Source: Lumbricus rubellus (Eukaryota; Annelida; Clitellata; Crassiclitellata; Lumbricidae). From it: a stretch of 64,000 nt of DNA. This document shows positions 46,069 to 58,774 of the stretch, piece by piece. Both the position numbers and the translations under genes were made by a program. Numbering within the stretch: position 1 is the stretch's first letter; each line of letters starts with the position of its first letter. Where the stretch lies: the NCBI GenBank assembly GCA_945859605.1, contig OX243816.1:32885175-32949174 (forward strand), read 5' to 3'. Under the pieces are notes generated by a model. It worked only from the letters and a program-made list of their open reading frames with translations, was not told where the DNA came from and did not search any database.

Positions 46069-46849
46069 CTGACATAAACTTCAGTCAAAAACTATTAGAG
46101 TCTAAGCGAGTATATAACAATGCTAAACTATCGAAACTATAGGCCGTGTATCCGTAGGCCTATGCGTTCGTTGCTTCTTATTAGTTTATAACTTTATATA
46201 GTCGTATAGGCCCCCTACCTTTGTTAAGAAAGCTTTAGAATATTATGAATATACGGTGCGTTGCTTTTGGTTTTGACAGAATGTTCCAGAAATTGTTGCG
46301 CTTCAACGTATCTCGAGTGTTCGTGCTTCAAAAGAAAACTCTTGAAGTCATGCTTTCAACCACAAACATCTGAAAACATTTTGAAAACATTTTGAAAATG
46401 TTTCACTCAAGAGCAATAAAAGCAGGTTCATTGGAACAATAGTGCCGAAGGGGTCAGAGTAGATTACTAATCGAGTCTTCAACTCTTCATGCATACTTAG
46501 GCTACTATCGGTTCGAGAACCGAAAATATTTCCAACGTCATAGGCCTATAATTAAATATTCGAATGATTCTGCATGGCGGATCGGCTGTAACTCTATCGT
46601 TCACCATGAGGATTATTTTTGTGGAAGATATTCCTCAACGCGGATGGATTTCCTGTCGGAAAATTAACGTTTTTTCTCAGTCGGTAGGCCTAATAATTCT
46701 GCCATCAAATAGTTAACAAAGCGAAACGTTTCGGAGGAGCAAAATCGAGAGTCAACTTTTTGAATATATAAAATTGGATTTTCATTGTAGTTTTAATCCA
46801 ATGATTTTCCTCCACTGATAGTTTTCTATACATATTTGAAGAAGATCTA

Positions 46850-47170
46850 CAGGAGTCGCGAAACCGATAGAGTAGCCGCGGAACCAATACAGAAGTCGCG
46901 GGACCAATACAGAAGTCGCGGAACCGATATAGAAGTCGCGGAACCGATATAGAAGTCGCGGAACCGATATAGAAGTCGCGGAACCAATACAGGAGTCGCG
47001 GAACCAATAAAGGAGTCGCGGAACTGAAACAGGAGTCGCGGAACCGATACAGGAGTCGCGGAACCGATGTAGAAGTCGCGGAACCTATACAGGAGTCGCG
47101 GAACCTCTACAGGAGTCGCGGAACCGATACAGGAGTCGTGGAACCTCTACAGGACTCGCGGAACCGATAC
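46850..47170 (+). repeat. 20-bp minisatellite AGGAGTCGCGGAACCGATAC ending at a start codon
   Basis: About 16 units, each with a CG-rich TCGCG core. Subtypes with TATAGAAG and TACAGGAG are grouped. The last unit runs to within 4 bases of ATG 47174. Confidence 0.95.
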
Positions 47171-47173
47171 GTA

Positions 47174-48664
47174 ATGGAGCAAGACTTGGCTTCAACGACG
47201 GATGCCGTCATAGAGGAGGTCTTCTCGGATAAGCAGATCTCCGATTCCGATCGAGTTGTCATCCGGAAATGGCTGACGGATCAGCTGAGGAGGGAGAGAG
47301 CAGGATGGAAGAGCAAACTGCGAGAGGCGACACGAGCGACGGAGAAGGAGCGCAAGATGGCGCTCGGCGTCCACGTGACCATTCAGCGCATCGATGGTAT
47401 GCTGACTGAACGACTTCCGGCCGAGTGTCAGCGGACCGGAAGTGCGTCCACGGAGGGGGAGGCGGAGGAGGATGGGGAGGCAGACATGAAGGAACGCCGG
47501 TTGAGGGTGGTGGAGAAGAAGCTGGAAGGGCTGATGGAGTGGGTGGAAAAGACGCAGAGGGAGAGGGCGGAATGCCTGGAGGCGCTGGGGCTGGAGGAGG
47601 AGGAGGGCATGGAGAGTCTGTCGGAGGCGGTCCTTGGTCGCGTGGGAGAGGCAGAGGAAGAGGTGGAAAGGCTGGCATCGAAACTGGAAAACGCTAAAGC
47701 TACGGTTCGATCGCTGAAGGCGAGGAATAAAGAAATCGTTGAGAGCAAGGAGAGTATGGATAAGGAGATGGAAGAGCTCCGATCGAAATTGAATGCAGAC
47801 AAAGATCACACGGCTTCAAATGAGAACGATGAGCATGGAAAAGTGAAATTGGAGAAGAGAAACCGCGCGATCCAGGTGGAGTGGCCGAAAAGGCATTGCT
47901 GCATCCAGGTCAACCTTGACCCCATGCCCACAAGTACCGGAAGTTCGCATGAAACCAGACTTCCGGTTATCTCTCCCGAACGACGGAACTTGACAGTGAG
48001 GCTACCGGAAGTGACCTACGCCAGAGCGGAAGTGCCCTCCACACCCCAGTCGATCGACCCTAATACCGCGCGATCGGAGATGGACGTCCCAACGGGCTTC
48101 ACTTCGCCTAAGGGAGGAGAAACCCAACGCACCGGTTCACAGAGCAGAGACGAAGGCGGGACCGTGTCCTATCGCGAGATCCTGCAGCTGCAGCCCGCCG
48201 TTCCATATCGCATGGAACCAGCCATCCTTCTGCGGAACCAGATGCAGACGTTTGCGTCGAAACTGGAAAAGGCGCAGCAGGAGGTGGACCGATGCCAGCG
48301 GGATCTGGAGCGCATCGAAGCGGTCACCATGGCTACGGTTGCCAATGGCAAGGCGACCAACAGCGTGATCGGTTTCCAGGGTTTCTGGAAGCTGCGTGAC
48401 AACCAGCACTACCATCACCAGCAGCACTCTGACCATCATCAGCGTGGAAGCCAGTCAGAGCGGCAGTCGAATCCGGCGACGAAGAGCATGTCGACGATCT
48501 ACTTTCCGCCGCTTGCGATGGGTGTCAGAGGACTCAGCCAGTCGAAGGTCTTCGAGGATAGGAGACGGGAGGACTCACTTCCGGCGGATCAGGGAACCGG
48601 AAGAAGTCAACCGTTCGAGGTCATTCCTGAAAAGAAGCGATGGTATCGAAGAAGAGACAGATGA
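47174..48664 (+). CDS. Intronless 496-aa coiled-coil protein, unrecognised
   Basis: The ATG at 47174 (MEQDLASTTDAVIEEVF) is taken as the start; the GTG at 47138 lies inside the minisatellite. The frame is GC-rich and ends TGA. Residues 1-60 are helical and charged. A long coiled coil spans about 45-215 (ERRLRVVEKKLEGLMEWVEK, then LSEAVLGRVGEAEEEVERLA to MEELRSKLN). A Ser/Pro/Thr linker follows, then a second helix near 345-390 (NQMQTFASKLEKAQQEVDRC), a His/Gln-rich patch (HYHHQQHSDHHQ) and a basic end (KKRWYRRRDR). It resembles no family I can name; a cytoskeletal or centrosomal role would fit the coils. AATAAA at 48800-48805 is a likely poly(A) signal. Confidence 0.72.
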   Translation: MEQDLASTTDAVIEEVFSDKQISDSDRVVIRKWLTDQLRRERAGWKSKLREATRATEKERKMALGVHVTIQRIDGMLTERLPAECQRTGSASTEGEAEEDGEADMKERRLRVVEKKLEGLMEWVEKTQRERAECLEALGLEEEEGMESLSEAVLGRVGEAEEEVERLASKLENAKATVRSLKARNKEIVESKESMDKEMEELRSKLNADKDHTASNENDEHGKVKLEKRNRAIQVEWPKRHCCIQVNLDPMPTSTGSSHETRLPVISPERRNLTVRLPEVTYARAEVPSTPQSIDPNTARSEMDVPTGFTSPKGGETQRTGSQSRDEGGTVSYREILQLQPAVPYRMEPAILLRNQMQTFASKLEKAQQEVDRCQRDLERIEAVTMATVANGKATNSVIGFQGFWKLRDNQHYHHQQHSDHHQRGSQSERQSNPATKSMSTIYFPPLAMGVRGLSQSKVFEDRRREDSLPADQGTGRSQPFEVIPEKKRWYRRRDR

Positions 48665-48799
48665 CAGCGACGTCTTTAATTAATCGACATCGTAAACTGT
48701 CTTTCTGTATTTAATGAAACTGATGATTTTATGGTGATTTTGTATTTACGCAGCCGACACAGTATTAACGTTTTCACATGAACCAACTCAAGCTACAAA

Positions 48800-48805
48800 A
48801 ATAAA
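48800..48805 (+). terminator. Poly(A) signal AATAAA for the 496-aa gene
   Basis: It is the first AATAAA after the stop codon, 136 bases downstream, and just before a TA microsatellite. Confidence 0.5.
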
Positions 48806-48811
48806 GATAGG

Positions 48812-48812
<1 letters not shown>

Positions 48813-48860
<48 letters not shown>
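48813..48860. repeat. (TA)n microsatellite
   Basis: An uninterrupted TA run follows the poly(A) signal. Confidence 0.95.
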
Positions 48861-48862
<2 letters not shown>

Positions 48863-49136
48863 CAATATACAAATATGTATCTACAATTATACATTATATA
48901 TGTAGCCTATTTATATATATTATAGGCGTTGGCCGTCAAATTTTTCTGTAGGGTTTGTTTTGTGGAGATGGACTAAGCTTAGTTCTGTGGTTTATGATCA
49001 AGCAGCTCTTTTTGCCAGCTCTACGAACGATTCACTGCTTTCGTCGAATGATTCTGCACACTCAGAATAATTACGACTTTAAAACTTTCAAGCAGTATAA
49101 TAAGGTGCGAATGGTTGCATCTGCGCAAACTTAAGC

Positions 49137-49460
49137 AAGTCTCACTTTTCCTTTTCCTCCTCCTCTTCTTCGTCGTCCTCCTCCTCCCCCTCGTTTCCTC
49201 TTCATCCTCTTCCTCTTTGAGGCTCTTTCCTTTCTCTTCCTTCTCCTCTTTTACTTCCTTTTTCTTTTGCTTTTCCTCTTCTTCCTTTTCCTCCCTCTCG
49301 TCTTTGTCCTACTCCTTTCCTCCTTCTCCTCCTCCTTGTCTTCCTTCTCCCACTCTTCCTCGTTCACGTCCTCTTCCTCCTCCTTCTCCTCCTCTTCCTC
49401 CTCTTCCTCCGCCTCCTCCTCCTCTACCTCTTCCTCTTCCTCTTCTTCTTCTATTTTATC
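49137..49460 (+). repeat. Long polypyrimidine tract (CTTCCTCCTCC)
   Basis: About 320 bases of almost pure C/T. The reverse strand reads as Glu/Lys-rich in several frames; stops and simple composition argue against a gene. Such mirror-like tracts can form triplex DNA. Confidence 0.9.
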
Positions 49461-49519
49461 TTACTGTGCACAGTATATTATGTATATAGCAACTTAAGTA
49501 AGTAAGTAAAGACATCTCA

Positions 49520-49783
49520 GGGCCGAAGGCCCGTTGGTGAGGCGCTCATCTCCTTTTCTAGGCCCTTGAGCCGGCAATGGACGAATCCCAAGGTCCTGGA
49601 CACGGGGCCAGTGCATCACAGGACTTGCCGTTTACTTCCCAGCTTACGCTGGTACCAAATTATACTGCTTGGTGACAGAGGCAGGTGTGCGTAAACAACT
49701 TGCCCAAGGTCGTTACCCGGATTCGAACCGCAACCGCCCGCTCTGCGAGCGAGCGCGTTACCGCTCAGCCACCAGGTCGCACC
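49520..49783 (-). mobile_element. tRNA-derived SINE with a well-preserved tRNA head
   Basis: On the minus strand it starts GGTGCGACCTGGTGGCTGAG with CGGTAACGCGC, an anticodon-like stem, and a B box GGTTCGAATCC. It shares body motifs with the 24570-24790 element. It lacks the acceptor-stem match at its 3' side, so it is not a functional tRNA. Confidence 0.8.
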
Positions 49784-50887
49784 TATATAGCAACTTACCG
49801 CCCGAAAAATAATTGCGGATAAGTGATTCAACTTCAGCTCCTCCTAGCGAACAACACGGTTACTAATAAATGGTTAGAAGACGTACTATTAGCTACTGGC
49901 AACTGTGGATGCCTGCAAACTCCTGATTGAACGCGACCAAGGACTTGAGGAATGTAAGGAATGTGTAGATCATACTCCCATAGGGTTTGAGTTTGAACAA
50001 TTTCTACAACATATGACATTTATTTACGCATAGGCCTATACATGAGACAACGCAAAACACATATAGATCTATGCGCCAGATTAGCCCTTAAGGCTTAACC
50101 TCTGTTATCTCTCTGAATTTGGCTTCCTGGGCAGAATCGAACCGATTTATAACAATAGAAGCGATAGTACACCGAAACAATGGTGCTATAGAAGCTTAGA
50201 GAAGCGAGTGGGCTTCTATATTATCATCAAGTTCAGAAATCATTAGATCAAGTGAGGATTTTAGGTTTGCGACTCCTTTTTTCAAGTGATGGGCAAAAAT
50301 AAAAGACCTACAACGATGACTTTGCAGTCATATTTTTTTATCCATTTACGTAAATTAACTTGATTGCCATCAATAATAATATTTTGAGACTTTCTCCAGC
50401 TATATACGATCATCGGTCAACTATAGCCTAACCGTACTTTTCTACCTTTGGGTTAGCGATGTTGTAGGCTACAGGCCCAAATGGTTATTGAAAGGTCGCT
50501 GATGCAACCTTTATAGTTTATAGCCTACACACGCCGTAACACGGAACTAGTCAGAGTGAATGACGGTTTTTTTAATGATGGTGGTGATCGATATGGTATT
50601 CTAGTGCCTTAAGAACGACGCTTATAAAACTGAACACGCTGCGGCCAGTTGCTTAGTTTTGGAATGCGCCCTAAGTGCGTCTTGTCGTAAAGTAAACAAA
50701 CGGCTGAACGATGTCCGCGCGCCTCGATTACTAATGGCGAAACGCTTCTTACTATGGAAATTTATCATGGCCAGCCGCCATGATGTTGGCATCTAGACAT
50801 TTCACTAGATAGATCTACGCATGTTCTTATCTGTCTTTATGCATTATGAATGTGTGTATGTAGGCCTATTGTAATTGTAATTGTAAT

Positions 50888-50945
50888 GGTACATTTATGT
50901 AGTGCCCCTTCAAGAGAACTCATCAGAGGCGCTCCCGACCTGACA
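50888..50945 (-). repeat. SINE-tail fragment
   Basis: ATGTAGTGCCCCTTCAAGAG and CAGAGGCGCTCCCGACC match the reversed SINE tail. Confidence 0.7.
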
Positions 50946-52187
50946 GGCTGACACCAAACCACAATCAAAGAGAATGGTTTTCAAACGCTTGCGGAAAAGG
51001 GGCAAAGAAAGACATAGAAGTTCAAAGGTCTATGTATGACGTTACCACATGTAAAACCCCATGTAGGCTGTATAATAGGCCTACATAGTACATAGCCTAC
51101 TCACCCTAGTGCAATGTATTGTGCAATGTTAAAAATCGTTTTTCTAGTAAACCGTAACGAACGGTTATAGGCTATTAAGAATATTAGACCTTTAGTATAT
51201 AGGCCTAGGTTTTGTGGACGTGATGCGAAAAATGTGGCACATTGACATTGTTCATAATCCAACAATCCTCTTTCGTATAAATTTTAGTCTCTAGAAACCC
51301 CAGATATAAGTAGGCTAGGCCTGCATTTTCACCCAACGGATCACAGTTTTCCAGATGAAACTTGGTCGTTGTTTATAGTTTACGCGTGCCGTAATGTGAA
51401 GGCATCCAAAATGTATTATTTCAGCCTACACGTGTAGATGTGAATGCATGCTATCCTAACAACCACAAATGACGCTAACCATTTGTTAACTGCCATAAAA
51501 TAATGTATTTTGTTGGTTCAGGAAATTGAATTGATTTGAATTGAATTGTAATTTACGACTGGCCTACATCTGTGTATTTTTCAGACACAAAAGTTCATAA
51601 AAATTCAACCTGTTCGCCTCCATTCAATTCCTTTCGCTCCTCGACTCAAGTACGTACATTAAATCGCAGTAAAACCCAAGACAGCAATTCTAGAGAAGTC
51701 ATCCACTCGTCTGATATATATATCCAGTTACATGTAGACCTAGTATTATAGGTCTGTATACTCTATGCAAATCCTACAGACTTTGACCTTATACCTATAC
51801 GCAGAAAGTGGGCCACAAATGTTAATTGCTATTCGGTTCGGACGTCATCAATTGGCCCAGTTTCTTGTGGTGTCGGCGTGCTGTGAATTTTACAGCAGAT
51901 TACGAAACCGAACTTCAGAAGAGAGAACGGAAAACGGAAACGAGAAGGAATGGCTTCGGTCACGCATCGATCTCCACATCACTCGCTTTAGTATAGGCAC
52001 ACTGAAATGTCGGGCGTGGATTGCATGCATGATGGTAAACACAGAGCTTGCATGGGTACAAGGACAAAAATAACGCAGGTGCACCCTGTGTATATAGGCC
52101 CTTCCTGATGTGTTTGAATATTTATGTATAAAATAGTGCTCCTAAAGATACGGGGCTCGTTGGCTTTCACAGTGTATAGTATAGAGT

Positions 52188-52290
52188 AGTGCAGCATAGC
52201 ATAGCATACCATAGCATAGCATAGTATAGTTTAGTATAGCATAGCATAATATAGCATAGCATAGCATAGCATACCATAGTATGGCATAGG
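52188..52290 (+). repeat. (ATAGC)n pentanucleotide repeat
   Basis: CATAG units run with small variants (CATACCATAG). Confidence 0.95.
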
Positions 52291-55200
52291 CCTAGTATGA
52301 TAGGAGTGATGGAAGTAAGGGATAGGGACAATGTGATGCAACAAAGAAAAGATAACACGAAAATTTCAGCAACCGTGTCGAAGATTTCGCGCAACAACAA
52401 CAGCGACGTTCTATTAATTATCTCCGCTACAGAAATTGATTGCATGTATTGCAACTTCAGACCTTCTACACTTACAACAAATTCCGCCACTGCTTCTACT
52501 TTGGCAGTGCCAGTCCCAAACCCTAAGAAGAAGGAGGGCGACACCAATGATATATGACGCATTGCCGTTAGGCATCAAAAAGCCTTATATACTTAAAACC
52601 CACATGTATAGGCCTACGAGAGGAAATTCCTGCAGAGGAAGAGTGAAGACGAGGATGACCGGATGATAAAAGTTTTGGAGGCATTGAGGACAATAGGAAG
52701 AGGAAGACGAAGGAATAGAATGGCAGACGACGGATGGGTGGTATGATATCCAGAGAGATGGGGCTTCAGAGCCTGAATGCAGATGGTAAACAGTCAGAGG
52801 CAACGGTCGAGAGGTAAGGGAGGAGCGATTCGACCTCCGTCTGTCTCTTTCTTGGCATATCATGTCAAATGACGACAAGACTTAAGTGGAGACACATTAG
52901 TTTCTGGTGATCAATGATTGCGCCACTCCCAGTTGTTATGCCTAGTCACATCAGACACCTTAAGTACCAGTATTGTTGCACGCATTCTTAACAACACGTT
53001 GTCGCCGCGAAGATCTACCTTTAGACACTTTTGTATCAACGATCCAACATAAGAAAGCAATAATATTATAGGAGCTTATAGTAAGTACATTCATTTGTAC
53101 ACATGTATAATCAATTCACAAAGATCCGCAAGTTCCTGCAACTTTCAAGATAGTCTACTGTGACATAATTTCTGATCAACGGTTATTATCGTTGGCAACA
53201 ACATAATATTGTTATTATTCCGGCTCAGTGTATTTCCACAGCGGATGCTACAGAAACCGTATACATGTAGGCCTATGCATAGGCGGAGACCTGGTCCAGA
53301 AGTGGGGAGACGAACTATAGCGGCTGAAGGACGATCGCCGAGGCCCGACATTTTGGGTGGACCGCTGGGTCGCCGACGACATTTGCATCGACCAAATTTC
53401 TGAGGACTTTGTTTTTTAGTCATTTGGTCGACATCTCCTGAAAATAAAAAATAAAGTATGCCGTTTTTCTTGCCAAAATAGTTGATGACTTTTTAGTTTT
53501 TCCTTCTATTTGACCTGAAATTACCAATGTTTATGTGTAGAAATTTACGATGATATTTTATGAATATTTCTTAAATATTTGAGGGCTATAAGCATCTCTG
53601 ACATTCACTGTCCCCCGACACGACGAGCATTCGGGGACCGTCTTCTCTGTACTCCTAAATCTCCGCCCATGGACCTATGCGAGTAACTTACAGTGAACTT
53701 CACTGGCCTATAATACTTGCAAACGACTCGGGCCTCCTTCTTTGGACAACCCCTCTGACTTGACGCATCGCTTGTGAATAGGTTGGTGCCCGGAATGCGA
53801 GTGGCGCTAAAGAAGTTTGGCTTTCAAGCGGCGCTTTAGAAATGTAAAGATTACGATCACGATCACGATTACAGTGCAAATAATTTATAACATAGAGCGA
53901 ACACGTTGTTTTGGATACTATGATTACCATCCATGATTCACTGTCGTCAACAGTAACTTTTCAGTGCTCGTGAATAAGCTGGTGCCCCGAGCTTGGCTTT
54001 CGAGCGGCGCTTAAGAAATTTGGAGATTACGATGGCGATTTCTGTTACCGCGTATAGCTGCTGATACCAGACATGGAGTCGTGAGCTCTTATCAGCGGCA
54101 GAAGGATCTGACTTCTGCTGGGCGACGAACGAGGGGACCCTTTAGTTCTCCTGAAGAGAGGGGGACCGACCCTTCAGTTCCCCTGCAGTCCCTCTTCATC
54201 TGTAAGAAGCAGACGGTCGTATTTGCTCTCTCTGGCATCGATCGATCTTCGGCTAAGGATGACACGTTCCCTGTCACCGTGTTTGTCTGTGTCTTTGTGT
54301 CGCTACATACCTTTGTCTTCGCCTGTCTGTTTTTATGTGTCAAATCGAAAGTCTTGTTGGTTTCGTCTCGTTTTGTCTTTTCCTTGTCGTTCAATCTGCT
54401 GATGCGTCTATACTTTTGACAGTTGCCATTTTGACTAACAGTAGGACCTACTAACATGCACGTACACGCACACACATGCAAACACACAAGCGCGAACACA
54501 CACACAAACATCTACGCACAGCACATACACACAAATACGCAGACACACAAACACACACATATAATATATTTGCGCGAATCATTATTATGATCAAATTTTA
54601 TTAACATGATTCATTATCGTTATCATTATTTATTAAGCGCCACATCTTATGGCCAACCATCAGCGATGGCGCATGACCTTCTTGTGAGAGAAGGATCTGT
54701 TCAAGGTCCTTACAGAGAATGAAGGTGTCTCATCGATGACTCAAACTCAATAATTGCTCTTCTCGTTCGTTGCAAGGCACGCGTTCTAAAGAATCGGCGA
54801 AAGAGACAAGTGCATTTTATCATTGTTATCATTATTATCGTTTATTAATTGATTGAGTTAAAGCAATAATGTTTATCTGATTGGTGCAATTGGTCGTCTC
54901 AGCATTATCTCGGTTGTATTATCAGTGATCATCATGCTTTCAACATGGCTGACTGAAAGGGTTTCGCCGAAATAGTCTTTTAACTTCAGTGACGCGTGTG
55001 AGCGTAAATTGTTATCATTCGACCATTCATGATTAGCGAATAGCGATAGACCTTCATGTTAACAGACATTTATATCAACGAACACACACACACACACACA
55101 CACAAACATAAACACATACACAGAGACACGCACAGACTGTCAGACACGGGCAGACGATGGAATCAGATAGACTCATTGACCTCTTTTTATCGGTCTACTG

Positions 55201-56530
55201 CTAAGTATTGTCTGGTTCAGTGAAATGTTTTTCAATCGTGAGACAACTTTTATTCATAATACAGCAATCAAAAACAGTTTGTATAACTATACATCTATTA
55301 ATTAGTTAATTCATTCATTAAATGAGTTTGTATAGCTCCTTCTCAACGGGTCTACTTATAGGCGGTCCCAACCACATCGTGACCAATTTATTTGGCAAGA
55401 TGAAACTGTCTTACGATGAGAGATGAATGTCTGACAAGGATTTTCAGAACTGGAGCGCGCGTCAAAAAGAGGCCATTTTTAAGTCGATGGTCATATACTA
55501 ATGAGAAATCACGGTTCTGCATATAGTGGAGGTACGAGCAAAAGGAACTGAGACTGTAGTATATGTATGTTAGCATGTGTAGGCCTATAGCTATAATATT
55601 ACCATGGCCAACGCACAGGTCAATATTATTCTGATCGGTAGGCCTATCACGTAAGATACGTGACATCATGCAAGTACCATACTCTAAGTAGGTTAAAAAC
55701 ATGTTGCCTATACATAGAAATTGTGCAAATTTTGTAAACATCTTTATTGCATTGCTTTTTCGTTCATCAAGTAGTAATTTAGTTTTAAAACGTGCATAGA
55801 ATTTTACTCGAATATATAAACTAAAAATATTCTTTTATTGCTTGTTTTGTTTAAATGCACTTCACATGATTCAATGACTTGTTGTTGACAATAAATAATT
55901 GTTGACTTCAATCTATTGTTATCAGAACACAAGTAGCCTATAAGGTCAAATGAACACATAATGAGTCAAAGTATAATAGAGAGCATTTCAATTTCGTTTC
56001 CAAGTTATAGTCCGTACGTCTTAACGCACTCCCTTTGTCGTTGGCAAATCTATTAGGCCCTAATCGAATTGAATTCGAATTAGATCTATCAAAATCTTGA
56101 TATAATCGATTAGAAGATAATCCATTAGTAAGTCACCTCTGTTTAGCAGGTTCTCGTTTTATCTAATCCAGGGCTAAGGAGGCCCTTGACTGAACAACTT
56201 CTTGGTCTGTTGCCACTCGATCGACACTTAGCGGTTTATCGCTGTCTCTCTTGAGTTCAAGAAAAACTAGACTCAATGTTTCACCGTAAAAATCTTTAAC
56301 TTCAAAGGCGAATCTGCTTTTTGTTTGTTTATGCGTAGTTTGCATGGGGAGCATGCACTCATCATGACTCATGACAAAAAATGACGACCCCATGCAAGGA
56401 GCAGCCATTGACATTTATCATATGACTGCAGTCTGGTTTCTGTTCCGCAATCACCGCCTTCCCTGTTGCAAACCACCGGTCAGCCCCCAGAATATTTCCG
56501 GCTTATCTGCTTATAGTCACACACTGACTT

Positions 56531-56534
<4 letters not shown>

Positions 56535-56569
<35 letters not shown>
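56535..56569. repeat. (TA)n microsatellite
   Basis: A simple TA run. Confidence 0.95.
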
Positions 56570-56573
<4 letters not shown>

Positions 56574-56807
56574 CCATCATTGCCCATGCATGTTTCTGGA
56601 ACGATCAAACTCAAGAATTCCGCACCTTTTCAGTTCCTCCTCCATGCACCACCACCAACAACAACCACCCTGCACCATCATCTGCACCATGCAGGCTCCT
56701 CTATCCATCACCACTCGGGTTTTCACTTCAAAATGAAATACCACCTATATTCAAGAATTCTTACCACAATCCATCTGATTCTCCATCTTATAACTCTCAT
56801 CCTAAAC

Positions 56808-57073
56808 CAGGGGCGGATACAGAAACTTTGGACCGGGGGGGGGGGGGGGGCAAAAATTCTTGACCTTGGGTCTCGAAAATTTTTCTTTTGTATCCGCCAA
56901 AAAAGCTGATGACCTTTTTTAGTCATCTGCTAACATTTCGGGAAAAGTATACCGTTGTACATTGTTCGGAAGCTTCTTGAAATCAAATGGGGGGGGGGCA
57001 ACGATACATGGACAATTGGACATTTCTAAATGGGGGGCCATGGCCGGATTACCCCCCTCTGGATCTGCCCCTG
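56808..57073. mobile_element. GGCGGATCC-family MITE, 266 bp, poly-G rich
   Basis: It starts CAGGGGCGGATACAGAAAC and ends CTGGATCTGCCCCTG. An internal TTTTGTATCCGCC suggests two nested or joined copies. Poly-G runs lie at 56835-56850 and 56990-56998. No matching 8-bp flank was found. Confidence 0.7.
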
Positions 57074-57666
57074 GTATGTATTTGTGTTTGTTTGTGGTAT
57101 GTAGGCCTATGTATGTATTCCTGTGTACGTATGCGGGCATGAATGTAAACGCACTGTGCATGCATGTATGCAATGCTATGCATGTTTCAATGTGCACACC
57201 TGACATCTGATGTGGACATCGTGAACGGCTTCGATTATGTTAACGAAAAATAAACAGTAGACCTGGCACGCACTGTTTTCTTTATGACGTCATAATTATA
57301 TAGGCCTATAAAGTCATAGTTATTATTTAAATTATTATAGGCCTATGAAGAAACAATTATATTGGCCTATAAAGTAATAATTATCCACTTTCCTTAAATA
57401 GAGGTAATTAAGCTTAAAATATGCCCACACAAGAAACAGGTTGTATAATAACTAAATTTTATGTATATAAAAATGTGCATTATTATCTGTAAAAAATGGT
57501 GACCATCATAAAGACTTATCCTCCCGTCGAGCTTTGCGCTTTTCGGCTAAGAGGGGAGCCAATGGTCCCTTAGGCCCGCTTATCGGTTATAGACAGCGTC
57601 GAGCCATCTTGTGTGTTGGCCCCTCCTCACTTGGACTGCGCTGACGCTTGCGCTGCGCTTACTATA

Positions 57667-58675
57667 CAGGGTGGCCCAAAAAAAGTGATAACACCTCGTA
57701 TAATGTACTATAATTAGTTCAAATCTGTTTGCACAATATCCATAATAGCTTAAAAAGTTCACTGATTCACTTGCCAAACTGTATAGTCATATGACGTCAT
57801 TATTACGACAACTTCCAGTCGACATTTTTTATTTTTTATTTGCCAACCGTCAACTTCTGCCTGTTTTTGAAGATATTTGAACCAGAATGACTAAAATCAC
57901 AACAAAGGACCGTATTCTGATTAAAAATTTGCGAATTGAGAAACATTGGAGTGCAAGGCAAATGAAAAATGAGTTTCCACACAAAGCCTATAGGGTAAGT
58001 CGGGTTATTAAATAAATTGATAATGACGGTACAACAGAACGTAAACGCGAAAGTGGTCGGCCAAAGTCTGCTAGAACACGACAGAACATTGAGCGGGTGA
58101 GTGAGCTGATCTGCAGTCAAGAAGATGATCCTCACAGTCACAAAAACCCGTGGGAAATTCAAAGAGACACGGGTACATCACGGACGTCGGTGCAACGTAT
58201 TGTAAGGCAATATTTACAGCTGAAAACGAACAAGCGTGTGATCGGGCAGACACTCAACGAAAATTGCAAATTGAAACTTTTGTAACGCAGTCAGCAGCTA
58301 GGCCTACTTGAACCATTTCCTAATGACAGAAGTGTACGAACCATCTGGTTTACCCACACCAGATATTCACCTTTGCCACGCCAGTTAATTCTCAACATGG
58401 TCGTATTTATTCAGTTGAATCAAAGAAAAGACAATTAAGTTCGAGAAAGGAGACATACGAGAACGTGAACTTTTCAGCTGCGGTATCATGGTATCATTTG
58501 GTGTTTCTCGCTTGCAAAAAGTTGTTGAGAAGCAAGGGGGACACACTGAACATGTTTTATGAGTAGCGTAATTACTACTTGGCATACGACAGTAAATTAC
58601 AACACGTTATATTGATTAAATTATATTAAATGACCCTTTGCTAGGTTGTGTTATCACTTTTTTTGGGCCACCCTG
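57667..58675 (+). mobile_element. mariner element, 1009 bp, 28-bp perfect inverted ends, TA target
   Basis: TA precedes 57667 and follows 58675. The first 28 bases (CAGGGTGGCCCAAAAAAAGT...) are exactly inverted at 58648-58675. The length is below the usual about 1.25 kb. Confidence 0.93.
57887..58560 (+). pseudogene. Broken mariner transposase
   Basis: An ATG at 57887 starts a frame with the N-terminal helix-turn-helix pattern (DRILIKNLRIEKHWSARQMK). A TAA stops it at 58013-58015 after 42 codons. The same frame then goes on (GRPKSARTRQNIERVSELI, WEIQRDTGTSRTSVQRIVRQ). It is later disrupted by frameshift. The segment matching WFTDE-type has lost its catalytic acid (WFTHTR), and the 3' half with the other catalytic residues is absent. 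The copy is inactive. Confidence 0.85.
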
Positions 58676-58774
58676 TATATATATATATATTATGCGTAGA
58701 GCCTATACCTGGGAATAATTTGCCTGTTTTCTACCATGACTGCAGCTGTTCAAGTCCTTCTCTTTTGCCGTGGC

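Larger units (their letters stand above)
40700..46849. other. Region upstream of AKT, TAGGCCTA-rich, mostly non-coding
   Basis: The AKT promoter and 5' exon should lie at about 40.2-41.6 kb but no firm signal is seen. The rest holds MITEs, SINE tails, GACAGACGG-type purine repeats (about 42800-43090), a pyrimidine-rich repeat (42229-42410) and a few possible minus-strand exons, listed apart. Confidence 0.4.

Noticed and set aside
46705..47007. 100-aa minus frame (VPRLLYRFRDF repeats)
   Set aside because: It is the 20-bp minisatellite read antisense; repeats of 20 bp cycle through three frames, so this is not a stable coding repeat.
47259..47802. Overlapping frames inside the 496-aa gene, one Gly-rich and others Pro/Ser-rich
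   Set aside because: They are shadows of the GAG/GAA-rich coiled-coil coding strand.
49710..49783. tRNA-like sequence (minus)
   Set aside because: The A and B boxes are good but the acceptor stem does not close, and a SINE body follows.
51765..52073. 102-aa plus frame MQILQTLTLYLY
   Set aside because: It has no recognisable domain and sits in repeat-rich DNA with AT-rich codons.
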